Shown here: piece after piece, positions 18,501 through 26,130 of the stretch
How the letters are laid out: the number at the start of each line of letters is the position of its first letter
Numbering within the stretch: position 1 is the stretch's first letter
Assembly (NCBI GenBank): GCA_038211475.1
Contig: JBBQVN010000005.1
Coordinates: 6,616-70,615 of the forward strand
Origin: JANYBT01 sp038211475
GTDB lineage: Bacteria > Acidobacteriota > Terriglobia > Terriglobales > Acidobacteriaceae
Direction of reading: 5' to 3'
DNA length: 64,000 nucleotides
Translations under genes and position numbers: made by a program
Notes under the pieces: model-generated
Seen by the model: the letters and a program-made list of their open reading frames with translations, nothing else
Databases searched by the model: none
Told to the model about the DNA's origin: nothing

Positions 18501-18877
18501 CAGGATTTTCTGCGAACCGACCGAATCTCGTGCCCGGGCAAAATCCGAACGCCGGACCACACCGCACCAGTTCCTGGCTTAACTCCAACGCGTTCTCGCG
18601 CATCATCCCCGACCCGAATTCCGCCGTGCAACAATTCGGCACCGCCGGACGAAATATCGCGCGAGGGCCGGGCTATGGAAACTGGGATTTCTCAGCGTTC
18701 AAAAACATACATGTGACCGAGAGTAAGGAGTTTCAGTTCCGCGCCGAATTTTTCAACATTCTCAACCATCCGAATTTTCGGCTTCCCGATAGCGACATCA
18801 GTTCGCCAACGTTCAATCAGATTCTGGCGGCTCAGTCACCGCGGTTGATCCAGTTGGCGCTAAAGTTTCTCTTTTGA
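15533..18877 (+). CDS. Oar-like TonB-dependent receptor with carboxypeptidase-regulatory domain
   Basis: A 1114-aa outer-membrane protein. It has a signal peptide (FVVLVLAGLNVAAQQ), then a carboxypeptidase-regulatory-like (CarboxypepD_reg/Cna-B type) beta-sandwich at about 25-110 (GSIRGIVADPTGASVQGASV). A plug-like region covers about 115-240 (VLDLPLDGRNFTQLGLLQPG), followed by a long beta-barrel with repeated Tyr/Phe-ending strands. The C-terminus, QLALKFLF, ends in Phe as expected for BAM-dependent insertion. This Oar-like architecture is greatly expanded in Acidobacteriota, where members are usually inferred to take up large carbohydrates or adhesive ligands. No substrate-processing genes adjoin it. 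Confidence 0.95.
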   Translation: MSGVTRAACFVVLVLAGLNVAAQQITGSIRGIVADPTGASVQGASVSAKQTETGLIRTAITDRSGDYVLLELPVGHYRLQVEAMGFHTYIQQGIILNVNATATISVRLAVGAETQQVKVQADAQLIQGTVTSLGKTVSEREVLDLPLDGRNFTQLGLLQPGVVPLTPGLAEAGGSLRAGQAYAVNGQRPESNNFLIDGANNFNGVDGGFVLKPPVDAITEFRILTHNANAEFGNSLGSTTNVITRSGTNRYHGALWEFLRNDVFDATNYFAKNTEPLKQNQFGGTFGGPIRRDKTFFFGFYEGFRNRQGETDSSTVPSLAERQGDFSALCTAQDGGFVGGFCQNPNHQLFNVFLNQPYPNNQFPVSSINPVSAGLLNFFPLPNSGTNVFTSTQVVRQDTNQFGLRLDHYLAVSDVVNFRYMFSDGNQFNPIPTSGASVPGFPVGQEQRAQNFVAQETHSFSPAMIGVFRFSFLRNKFLYGERTNHTAPASLGFNYQPSLGAAIGPPFIQVNGYTTIGDPITGPRNTYENAYDYSGSLSWVRGRNDVKLGGGYSHLHVNVLQGIATNGFFVFVPFPIVPDAFATFLFGQPIFFLQGRGDFSRGINGKSFNSYVQDTYKVTPRLTVNLGLRYELPSPYTEIHNRQTLFIPGRQSTVVPNAPAGLLYPGDRGVPSGLIPTFKKAFAPRVGVAWDPTGSAKWLVTSAYGIFYEPYYTGQGGPLQSPISAPPYLQTEQISVPNFSDPYNGAPPPAGSFATPLTNLTLTPNLPLPYSQDWDLTIQRSFGSDLLFEVGYVGTKGTKLPRFIEGNPTVYVPGFDSSGQPLSTSGNADQRRLYSGCTLNDPPSKCIYSSSGLIAGIANSSYNSLQTSLKKRFSHGISFLASYTFSKSIDDASSFNLTGSASKPVAGENDLAQNPFNLAAERGRSLFDARHRFVFSYQWSLPFWRQPQGWYQQVLGGWQLNGIATLMSGTPFTVFDSNDVSQQGGAPEVTGFSANRPNLVPGQNPNAGPHRTSSWLNSNAFSRIIPDPNSAVQQFGTAGRNIARGPGYGNWDFSAFKNIHVTESKEFQFRAEFFNILNHPNFRLPDSDISSPTFNQILAAQSPRLIQLALKFLF

Positions 18878-19343
18878 GAAAACACGGGCAGCCAGCTTGA
18901 GGTATAGGAAAACAAAAATTAGTTCATGGGGACAAGTGTCCGCTATCGTGCCGGAAGCCAGCAAGCCCGGTGGCAATCGCACTTCGTTTGGAAATTCGGG
19001 GCCGGGGGGCGATCGTAAAACGAAGCTTGCGGTTTGTTACCCGTCTTAGAGAAATTATGGAATGGACCCGTTTGGGCAGAGCTTTGGAATTGATTCAGGG
19101 AAAGAGGGCATCGGCAGTTCAGTTAGGCTAGCCTGCTATGACCCTAATTAGGGAAACCGTCGGACCGAGTACACCCGCTGATTTTTACTGTCCACCAGCG
19201 GATCAACATTGAAGGATTTCTTTAGGGTCTAACGGACTGGCTGCTCGGAAAATAGAGATGTGGGTTCTTTCCCAGAACCGATCTGCGGCGCCTACGCCCT
19301 ATTATCGTTCCGGAGGAGGCGCCAGTCAGCCATCACACACCGG
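18878..19343. other. Gene-free convergent spacer
   Basis: The 466 bp between the 3' ends of the TonB receptor and the PQQ-type propeller hold no convincing gene. No strong terminator hairpin is seen. The length is large for a convergent junction, so it may be a decayed gene, but I could not recognise any family in six frames. Confidence 0.45.
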
Positions 19344-20912
19344 TTATTTATTACCCAGCAACCCGAATGCGACCACGCTGTTCGTCGTGCCTATGTAGAC
19401 TTTGCCGTTGACGATCATTGGCGTCGCAAAATGCGCCGCCGTGCCGAAGTTGTCGCGGGATCCCGAGGCCTGGTTTGAGTTATAGAGCTCACGGGAAATA
19501 TTGGAGGCGTTATAGGCGTGCAGGACAGACGTATTTTGGTGCTCGATGGCCCACACGATGCCATCGCCGCCTCCATTGGCAGAGACGCCGGGCGTGGTAC
19601 CGGGATAGGTGAACGAGGTCGCACTTTGGTAGAGCGGCGTAGTGGAGAGCTTAGCATTGGTGAATTTGAACTGCATGAGCTTGCTGCTCTGCGGTCCGAA
19701 ATAGACGTAATGGCTGAAATAGGCGGGCACGGACCAGCAGCCCGCGCCCAGTGCGCCATCAATCTCCTGATAGATGCTGTTGCCGCTTGAGTTGAACTTT
19801 CCCATGTTGTTGCGGTCTACGATGTAGATGTTTCCATCTTTTCCCGCCCCGATCGCAAGGAGGTGGCTGACGCCGCCGGAGTCTACCTGGGGCAAAGGTA
19901 TAATCGCTCCTCCCGAGCCTAGATCCTGGTCGTGATTCGATTGGGAGACTGTGTTGAATGTGGCGAAATAGTCTTTCACCGTTAGGCTCGGCGTGAGTTT
20001 GAGGAAAGCATTGCCATAGTCTGCCAGAGACGGGAAACCCTTGGAATCGAGCGTAGTATCAAAGGTGCCGTTTGCGTCGAGGAAGAAGATGTTCGAGCCA
20101 TCGGAGGCCAGGCCGCCCCCGGACTGCCAAATAGCGCCTTCGCTGCCGTTGGGCGTTACATTCAACACGTAAGTCTGCGCGAGTGTGCTCTCGTCATAGG
20201 CCATAACCCATCCGGTATAGGGCTGAATGTCGCAGTGCGAGGTCCAAGCTAGATAGATATTGCCGTTGAGCAGCAACAGCCCCGCACGTTCAGCATATTG
20301 CTTCGGATCGAAGGTGACGGAGCCAAGCCGACTCCCCGCTCCGCGCCCTGAAAAGGAGGCGGTGACTGTGACCGGCCCGCCGAACTCTTCCGCGCCCGTG
20401 GTCACGTCCAGGGCATGTAGGCGCTGATAATAGTTGCCGAGAGAATCTTTGCTCATCGCAACCACGTAAATTGTTCCGTGCGGGCCCTTGGCACGATCAA
20501 TTACGGGAGTCGAGGTGATACCGATGGTAGGGCCGATCTGGCCACACTTGCGGGTGTCCGAGGCGCTTTCGCCCGAGAGCAGGGCTGGCGTCTTCCACAG
20601 TTGCGTGCCGTTGTCAGCGTCAAAAGCATAAACACTGTCATTCTCGGTTACTGCGAACAGCACATTGTGGGTGTCGCCCGCGATTGTAAGGCCAGAAAGA
20701 TAGAGCGGCTCTCCATCCACCGTGCTGTCGACGGGCATGGTGAAAAGCTTGCCGAATTGAGTGGAATTCACCTTGGGCTGGGTGAGAACGGTCTCCGCCA
20801 GGTTCTGGCCCGTACGGTTCACACTGTTATGAAACGTCGTGACATCGGTAGCAAAGGCGGAATTCGCGGCAAGCAAGATATACCCGGTGAACAGCAAGCT
20901 CAGGCTCTTCAC
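19344..20912 (-). CDS. Secreted PQQ-like beta-propeller protein
   Basis: About 522 aa. A GTG at 20912 is preferred as the start: GGGGGTGA lies about five bases upstream and the product then begins with a signal peptide (KSLSLLFTGYILLAANSAFA). The upstream frame open to 21029 has no such features. The mature protein has PQQ-type propeller blades (VLFAVTENDSVYAFDADNGT, GTIYVVAMSKDSLGNYYQRL, VNGKVYIGTTNSVVAFGLLG). Residues for PQQ binding or dehydrogenase catalysis are not evident, so it is probably a structural or binding propeller. A degenerate relative lies at 32118-32993. Confidence 0.88.
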   Translation of the reverse strand: MKSLSLLFTGYILLAANSAFATDVTTFHNSVNRTGQNLAETVLTQPKVNSTQFGKLFTMPVDSTVDGEPLYLSGLTIAGDTHNVLFAVTENDSVYAFDADNGTQLWKTPALLSGESASDTRKCGQIGPTIGITSTPVIDRAKGPHGTIYVVAMSKDSLGNYYQRLHALDVTTGAEEFGGPVTVTASFSGRGAGSRLGSVTFDPKQYAERAGLLLLNGNIYLAWTSHCDIQPYTGWVMAYDESTLAQTYVLNVTPNGSEGAIWQSGGGLASDGSNIFFLDANGTFDTTLDSKGFPSLADYGNAFLKLTPSLTVKDYFATFNTVSQSNHDQDLGSGGAIIPLPQVDSGGVSHLLAIGAGKDGNIYIVDRNNMGKFNSSGNSIYQEIDGALGAGCWSVPAYFSHYVYFGPQSSKLMQFKFTNAKLSTTPLYQSATSFTYPGTTPGVSANGGGDGIVWAIEHQNTSVLHAYNASNISRELYNSNQASGSRDNFGTAAHFATPMIVNGKVYIGTTNSVVAFGLLGNK

Positions 20913-21625
20913 AAAATCACCCCCGGCTCGAACTTTTGCGAATGGGAGGCTCTGGCTTCGAGGTGGTGCGACTCCAAGCGCATCCACTCGAAATCCGGCG
21001 TCCATTTCGCCCCTAAAAATCTCACTCACTATACCGTAGGGCGGTTTTTTGGGTCAACAAAATTGAGCCGCTAACTTAGGTCGGTAGTGTCCTAATTTGA
21101 AACCCTCAAACATTGATGCAGATTGAAGTGTGCTGCGAATCCACTCTGAAACCGTCTTGTCGCTGGCCTTGGCTGGACCGTTCCTGTGGCGGGCACTTCG
21201 GAGAGATGGTGCGCTCGTCCCAAATTTCCGCCATTCTGCACAGGTTGGCGACTTTGCGGCCCACTGTCAGGTCATAGGAGAAATAATACCGTGCGACTAT
21301 CGAGGAAACATTTGCCAGACTTGTCGAGATTACCAAATGTCAAGAGATCATAAATTGATGAGGAGTCTTTTCCTCGGTTTCTTGCCGTACTGCAAGCCCT
21401 ATGAAAGTCAAATGGTTCGACGCATCGTCGCTTTTGTGTTCGCGTTGCATTCGCCAAATGCCAGTGGGTGAAACCGGGCTGCCGATTTGACCTGCAGAGA
21501 AACGGTCATGAAAGCTTGGTCCGGGCGCATCGGCACGACACTTCTCCAGTCCGGTTCATCACAAAAAATGCGGAATTGCGCCGATTTCCAGCGAAGCTCC
21601 GTCCCCGACACACTGTGTAGTTTGA
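20913..21625. other. Gene-free region before the pentapeptide/IS scar
   Basis: About 710 bp without a supportable gene. Open frames on both strands are short and lack domain likeness. Its left part must hold the promoter of the PQQ-type propeller gene. The right part adjoins the truncated pentapeptide gene and transposase remnant and may be decayed mobile DNA, but I cannot identify IS ends with confidence. Confidence 0.45.
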
Positions 21626-21992
21626 CTAACGAGGATCCGCTTCGGCTTTTTTCTCGTCCAAGTGCAGGAAGTCGGCTGGACGAAGACCGAACCCGAGAGA
21701 AGACGCTTCTTGTCTCCAGAGCGCAGCCCGAACTGGCTCAGGCATCGCCGATTTGACCTCCGATGGCAACTGAGTAAGGCGATTGATCAGTGCCATCGCA
21801 ACTTGGCCCCAAGTCAGGCCCGTAACCTCGCTTAGGTTCACCTCTTGCATTCGAGCTCTTTCCGGAGACGCTGAGCCTAGGTCCGCCCCGTGTACTACAG
21901 CCCCGCGGTCTGCATTCTCCAGGAAGGCACTTTTGAAGATGGCCCCACGAAGGTCAGCGCTGCGCAGGAGCACTCCTTCGAGGTGGGACTCG
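21626..21992 (-). pseudogene. Pentapeptide-repeat protein, 5' end lost
   Basis: The minus strand reads as a pentapeptide-repeat coil: LEGVL LRSAD LRGAI FKSAF LENAD, continuing to HGADL, QEVNL and SEVTG. A helical C-terminal tail follows (WGQVAMALINRLTQLPSEV) and the frame stops at 21626. The frame extends to 22114, but everything upstream of about 21993 is merely antisense to transposase sequence. The native 5' end is therefore missing, replaced by the IS481-like fragment. No start codon or ribosome-binding site can be assigned. Confidence 0.7.
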
Positions 21993-21994
21993 CC

Positions 21995-22235
21995 AGGCGG
22001 CAGCGAGTTCGCCGCCGAGTTCGAACAAGCCTGCCAGCAACGCGGACTGCTGCTGTTCGTCCTGCCGCCCCGCTCCCCCAAACTCAATGGCGCGGTCGAA
22101 CGCGCTAACCGCACTCACATCTAGGAGTTCTACCAGGTCCTATTCGCTGCGCCTCAACACCCTCAACCGCGAGCCCTCGGCTACTTAACTCCCCAGCAAT
22201 TCCTCGATCTCAACCCATCCCAACGAAAGGGATGA
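21995..22235 (+). mobile_element. IS481-like transposase remnant (C-terminal part)
   Basis: The plus strand encodes GGSEFAAEFEQACQQRG and LPPRSPKLNGAVERANRTH, the end of an rve/DDE integrase core including the final catalytic Glu in NGAVERANRTH. A stop (TAG at 22122-22124) then interrupts the frame. Beyond it a C-terminal motif, ALGYLTPQQFLDLNP, is still readable, but the middle is deleted or shifted. The N-terminal half with the first two Asp residues is absent. The element is dead. No flanking inverted repeats or target duplication could be confirmed. Confidence 0.75.
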
Positions 22236-22323
22236 AATGTGTCACTCATCCACTGGACGAGTACAAACTTGTGACTGTCCGGGCACAATCGGGTAAGATT
22301 CAACTCTCCGTCTGGAGCGATTG

Positions 22324-23847
22324 GTGCCGACACCTAAACCACACGCGGCGAGCCGCATCGGTGAGCACCCGTGGGGGGCGCGCTCGATTGGTTTGGTGGC
22401 GCTGTTTGTGGTCATCGGGACCGGGCTGGGGCTGTTCCTGAAGTTTGCCGAAGAGGTCTCGGACTACGGGTATCCGGTGGCGATCGGGCTGCTGGTCATG
22501 GGGCCGGTGGGCGTCATGATCCTGGTGCGGGCGATTCGGCAGGGGCTGGTGCTGGCCGGCAAGCTGCGGAAGAACTGGACGTGGTGGCATCCGCTGTGGT
22601 TCCTGATGTTCTTCAGCATGCTGGTGTTCCGCACCCGGGGGGTGCAGGAACTGAACGCGAATCCGCTGGACCCGGCGGGCCTGGCGCGCGTGATTTCAGA
22701 AGGCGTGGTGGACATCATCCTGGTATTGCGACTGGTGACGCGCAAGCCCTTCTGGTTGCCGGCCATGTTTCGCGGCGTAGTGGGCGCGATGGGCTTTTTC
22801 GCACTGACGAACGTGGTTTCGACGGCATGGGCCTACGTTCCGCTGTGGACGGCCTACCGCTCGATCGAGTTTTTCTTCGACGTCGCACTGCTGGCGGCGA
22901 TCGTGGCCGGAGCCGAATCGTGGATCACGTTTGAAAACCTGCTGAACTGGACCATCACGTTCTACGGAATGTCGATGGCAACGGTGTGGATAGGCATGAT
23001 CCTGAGCCCGACGCAAGCCTTCGATGGCGGGGGCGGAGGACGGCTGCAGGGCATCTTCCCGGAAGAGGCGTCGAACGCCGTGGGGTCGTCAGGGGCGACC
23101 ATTGCGATTATCGCGCTGTGCCGGCTGTTCCCACTTTCAGGCCGGGTGCGGAACCGGGCGTGGTACGTGCTGATGCTGCTGTTGGGCATGATTTCGCTGT
23201 TGTTGTCGCGGACGCGGAGCGTGGAAGGAGCGCTGGTGCCGGCGGTTGCGGTGGTCGTGCTGCTGACGCCCCAGTTGCGCAAGATCGGGCTGTGGGGCGC
23301 GGCGGTGGGCGGTCCGGTGCTTGCCACCGGGCTGCTGCTTTACGCAGACCAGTCGCGGAGCATGACCAATAAATTTCTGACCTACTTCAACCGTGAGCAA
23401 TCATCGAACGCGATTGAAACCATGAGCGGGCGCACGGACTGGTGGGCATTCGGATTCCATAAGCTGGCCGCGCATCCATTGACCGGGCTGGGCGCCTACC
23501 AGGGGCGTTTTGCTGTGCTCGACAAATTGGGCGTGGGGTCGTCGGCCATGATGCACAGTGACTGGGTGGAAATTGCGATCGGGACCAGTTTCTGGGGAAT
23601 CATTCCTTTTGCGCTGGCGCTGATCTGGACTTGGTACTACCTGCTGAGGTGCGCTCGCGATCCGCGCTTCGACGTGGAACAGCGGCAACTTGCGGTTGAA
23701 CTGATCGGAATCCTCGCCATGCTGACGCCGCACTCGTTCTTCAATAATGAGCTGGCCTGGCACATTCCGCTGTTGTACTTCACCATGCTGGGTTTCGCCG
23801 AGTGCATCCGGCGAACGTTGCGCGCCCGAAAGGCCCAGAACATTTAA
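22324..23847 (+). CDS. O-antigen ligase/polymerase family membrane protein
   Basis: About 507 aa, with the start taken as GTG 22324 (a TTG at 22321 is adjacent). There are about 10-12 hydrophobic segments, with a large loop before the C-terminal helices (SGRTDWWAFGFHKLAAHPLT, then GLGAYQGRF). That loop pattern is typical of the Wzy/WaaL O-antigen polymerase/ligase superfamily, which transfers or joins undecaprenyl-linked glycans at the periplasmic face. The gene converges on the six-gene glycan operon, overlapping the GT4 gene by four bases (23844-23847). It is probably part of the same pathway. Whether it is a polymerase or a ligase cannot be decided. Confidence 0.82.
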   Translation: MPTPKPHAASRIGEHPWGARSIGLVALFVVIGTGLGLFLKFAEEVSDYGYPVAIGLLVMGPVGVMILVRAIRQGLVLAGKLRKNWTWWHPLWFLMFFSMLVFRTRGVQELNANPLDPAGLARVISEGVVDIILVLRLVTRKPFWLPAMFRGVVGAMGFFALTNVVSTAWAYVPLWTAYRSIEFFFDVALLAAIVAGAESWITFENLLNWTITFYGMSMATVWIGMILSPTQAFDGGGGGRLQGIFPEEASNAVGSSGATIAIIALCRLFPLSGRVRNRAWYVLMLLLGMISLLLSRTRSVEGALVPAVAVVVLLTPQLRKIGLWGAAVGGPVLATGLLLYADQSRSMTNKFLTYFNREQSSNAIETMSGRTDWWAFGFHKLAAHPLTGLGAYQGRFAVLDKLGVGSSAMMHSDWVEIAIGTSFWGIIPFALALIWTWYYLLRCARDPRFDVEQRQLAVELIGILAMLTPHSFFNNELAWHIPLLYFTMLGFAECIRRTLRARKAQNI

Positions 23848-25040
23848 GAAGCGTTGAAGGGCCGACGTTCTGCACCCGCCGAAATTGCTTCCCGATAAAT
23901 GCTCATGAGTGCGCGGTAGTTGGTGGCATCGCTGAAATGCGTCTCGTAGACGCGACGCGCGGCAGCACCCATCTCGGCCATGCGATCGCCATGGGCCACG
24001 GCCCAGGAGACCTTTTCCGCCAGATCGTCGGGGTCCCCTGCCTGGAAGTGGAGACCGGTGACGCCATCTTCAATGACCTCAGCCATGGTGCCGAGACGGC
24101 TGGCGATGACGGGCAAACCATTCGAAAAGGCCTCGGCGATCACCATGGGGAAGCCCTCGATATATTCGGACGGCATGACGAGGAAGCGTGCCAGTCTCAT
24201 CGCGGGCCCGACCTCGGTATGAGGCCTATGCCCCCGCAGACTGACCCGCCGACCGAGGTCGGGGGAGAGAGAAAGTTGCAAGGGTCCTCCGCCAAGGATG
24301 CTGAGCGGATAATCGATGCGCTCCCATGCTGTGACGAGGGTTTGCAGTCCTTTTTCAGGGCTTAGCCGCCCTACGAATAACGCTCCGTGGCGGGAACTGG
24401 CAGGCGGGGGGCCGGGATCAAACATGAAGTTGGGTTTGACCACGATGCGCTCTGGCGGCAGTCCGGCGGCGATGAACTTGCGACGAGACGATTCGGACAA
24501 GGCAATAAAACACCCCACGCGATGTTGCAGAGTTCCCGCACGGCGCTGAAGATGGAGTGCGCGAGCAGTGATGAGTGAGCCGGCGAAGGAGTCGCGGTAG
24601 CACCGATGCCAGGCGCCCCAGTAGGAAGATCCGCCGACACACAGTTCGCAAATGCGGCCGTTCCGGAATAGGTAGGCATTGATGCAGCAGACAGACCGGA
24701 AATCGTGCAGGGTTTGTACGATGGGCACGCCGGCTTCCGCCGCGGCATCGTACGCGGACACGGTAATCCGCGGAAACAGATTGTGGCAGTGCATGACATG
24801 GGGCCGAAACCCAGCGATATGCCGGGCTAGTTGGGCCTTCGATTCCCGGCTGTAGGTCAGGTTCAGGGCGGTGTGGATATAGCTGCCAACACCGGTCAAA
24901 TCCTTGTTGTGCACCGCATACGAGGACACTTCGTGACCCTTGGCTGAGAGCAGGGATGACTCGTTGGCAACCACGACGTCGTCACCACCGAAGCCGATGT
25001 AATGATTCTGGACAATGAGAATGCGCAAGGAGTCAGACAT
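23844..25040 (-). CDS. Glycosyltransferase family 4
   Basis: A 398-aa cytoplasmic GT-B glycosyltransferase. The N-terminal Rossmann domain opens LRILIVQNHYIGFGGDDVVV, a glycine-rich acceptor-side loop. The C-terminal donor domain shows ALFVGRLSPEKGLQTLV and the E-x7-E motif in EGFPMVIAEAFSNGLPVIAS. It likely adds a sugar to a lipid-linked oligosaccharide. It is the last gene of the minus-strand glycan operon: its ATG directly abuts the stop codon of the SDR epimerase (25041), and its 3' end overlaps the convergent O-antigen ligase gene. Donor and acceptor are unknown. A Cys-rich stretch in the middle (RICELCVGG) is shared by some GT4 relatives. Confidence 0.92.
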   Translation of the reverse strand: MSDSLRILIVQNHYIGFGGDDVVVANESSLLSAKGHEVSSYAVHNKDLTGVGSYIHTALNLTYSRESKAQLARHIAGFRPHVMHCHNLFPRITVSAYDAAAEAGVPIVQTLHDFRSVCCINAYLFRNGRICELCVGGSSYWGAWHRCYRDSFAGSLITARALHLQRRAGTLQHRVGCFIALSESSRRKFIAAGLPPERIVVKPNFMFDPGPPPASSRHGALFVGRLSPEKGLQTLVTAWERIDYPLSILGGGPLQLSLSPDLGRRVSLRGHRPHTEVGPAMRLARFLVMPSEYIEGFPMVIAEAFSNGLPVIASRLGTMAEVIEDGVTGLHFQAGDPDDLAEKVSWAVAHGDRMAEMGAAARRVYETHFSDATNYRALMSIYREAISAGAERRPFNAS

Positions 25041-26123
25041 CTAGGGCCGCGTTATCGCCGGGCGGTCGGAAGCTCCGCGGTTCGTGGCAGCGCGCTGACC
25101 TTGCTCTTCGCCGATGAGTTCGCTCAGACCTTGATCGAGGGAAAACTTGGGGCTGAAATCGAGGAGCGCAACCGCATTCTGAATGTCGTAGAGCGGACCT
25201 CCGAGCAGAATGGACCCGTGGCTGGACCGTGCTCGGTAAGCTCCGAAACGCGAGTCGAGCGGCGCTGGCCCAGAGTTCGCAGCAGCCCTGCGCAAGGACA
25301 TCGCTGCGCGAAGAACAAATTCCGGAATCGGCACCTTCACGCCGCGCGCTTTCTTGCCGGCGAGCCTGGAGTAGATTGACGCCAGCTCCGGTAACGATGT
25401 TCCGCGGCTGGATGCAAGGTTGAAGATGGCGCCATCCATGTTTGGGCGTTCGCCGGCAGCGCAAAGCCCCTCAACGACATCCGAGACGTGGACGAGGCTG
25501 AAGCTGCGGCCCCGCAGCCCGGCAACCGGAAGAAGCGGTAATTGGGCGAGTCGCAGCAGTTTTTTCGAGTATCCGGTGCGGTCGAAGGTGCCGAAGATCT
25601 GGCACGGCCGCGCGATTACGAGTTCCAGCCGTCCGCGACAGATTTCGGTTGCGACGATTTCGGCCATTGCCTTACTCCGGCCATAGGTGGTCTCGCCGCC
25701 AATGGGGTCAGCGTGAGATACCACGTCGGGTAGTGGCGCTTTGTAAACCGCGACCGAACTTACCAAGACGAGCCGCCGCACTCTGGAGCGCACGCAGGCC
25801 TGTGCGACGTTGCGGGTTCCGTTCACATTGGTGTCCCACATGGGAATGTCGCTGCCGGCCCCCGGGACCATCGCGGCCGCGTGATAGACGGTTTCTACGC
25901 CGGCCATGGCCGCTTCGAGCAAAGGCTCATCTTTGATGTCGCCCTGGGAGTGGTCGACGTAGGTGTGCTCGACGTGATTGTGCACGACGGGGTTTTCGAC
26001 CTGGGGCGAGAGGTCACCTCGGCGGGCGCGGGAGAAAGTCCGCACGGAACGGCCTTGTAGCAGCAGCCGCTGCACGAGGTGGCGCCCCAGGAACCCAGAC
26101 GCTCCGGTGACGAGGTTAGTCAT
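25041..26123 (-). CDS. NAD-dependent epimerase/dehydratase (extended SDR)
   Basis: A 360-aa extended SDR. It opens MTNLVTGASGFLGRHLVQRL with the GxxGxxG dinucleotide motif at residues 7-13, and the catalytic YxxxK is in TTYGRSKAMAE. I start at ATG 26123; the frame runs 18 codons further but into the 3' end of the upstream gene. It probably acts on a nucleotide sugar or a lipid-linked sugar in the glycan pathway. It lies seven bases after the radical SAM gene and directly before the GT4 gene, so the operon is tightly packed. Confidence 0.9.
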   Translation of the reverse strand: MTNLVTGASGFLGRHLVQRLLLQGRSVRTFSRARRGDLSPQVENPVVHNHVEHTYVDHSQGDIKDEPLLEAAMAGVETVYHAAAMVPGAGSDIPMWDTNVNGTRNVAQACVRSRVRRLVLVSSVAVYKAPLPDVVSHADPIGGETTYGRSKAMAEIVATEICRGRLELVIARPCQIFGTFDRTGYSKKLLRLAQLPLLPVAGLRGRSFSLVHVSDVVEGLCAAGERPNMDGAIFNLASSRGTSLPELASIYSRLAGKKARGVKVPIPEFVLRAAMSLRRAAANSGPAPLDSRFGAYRARSSHGSILLGGPLYDIQNAVALLDFSPKFSLDQGLSELIGEEQGQRAATNRGASDRPAITRP

Positions 26124-26130
26124 GGGGCTT

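Noticed and set aside
21130..21471. 113-codon plus-strand frame before the IS scar
   Set aside because: No ribosome-binding site and no domain likeness; two overlapping opposite frames look equally random.
22371..22934. Long open frame, Gly/Ala/Arg-rich, inside the O-antigen ligase gene
   Set aside because: It is a +1-frame shadow in G+C-rich coding DNA; the main frame has clear membrane helices and family motifs.
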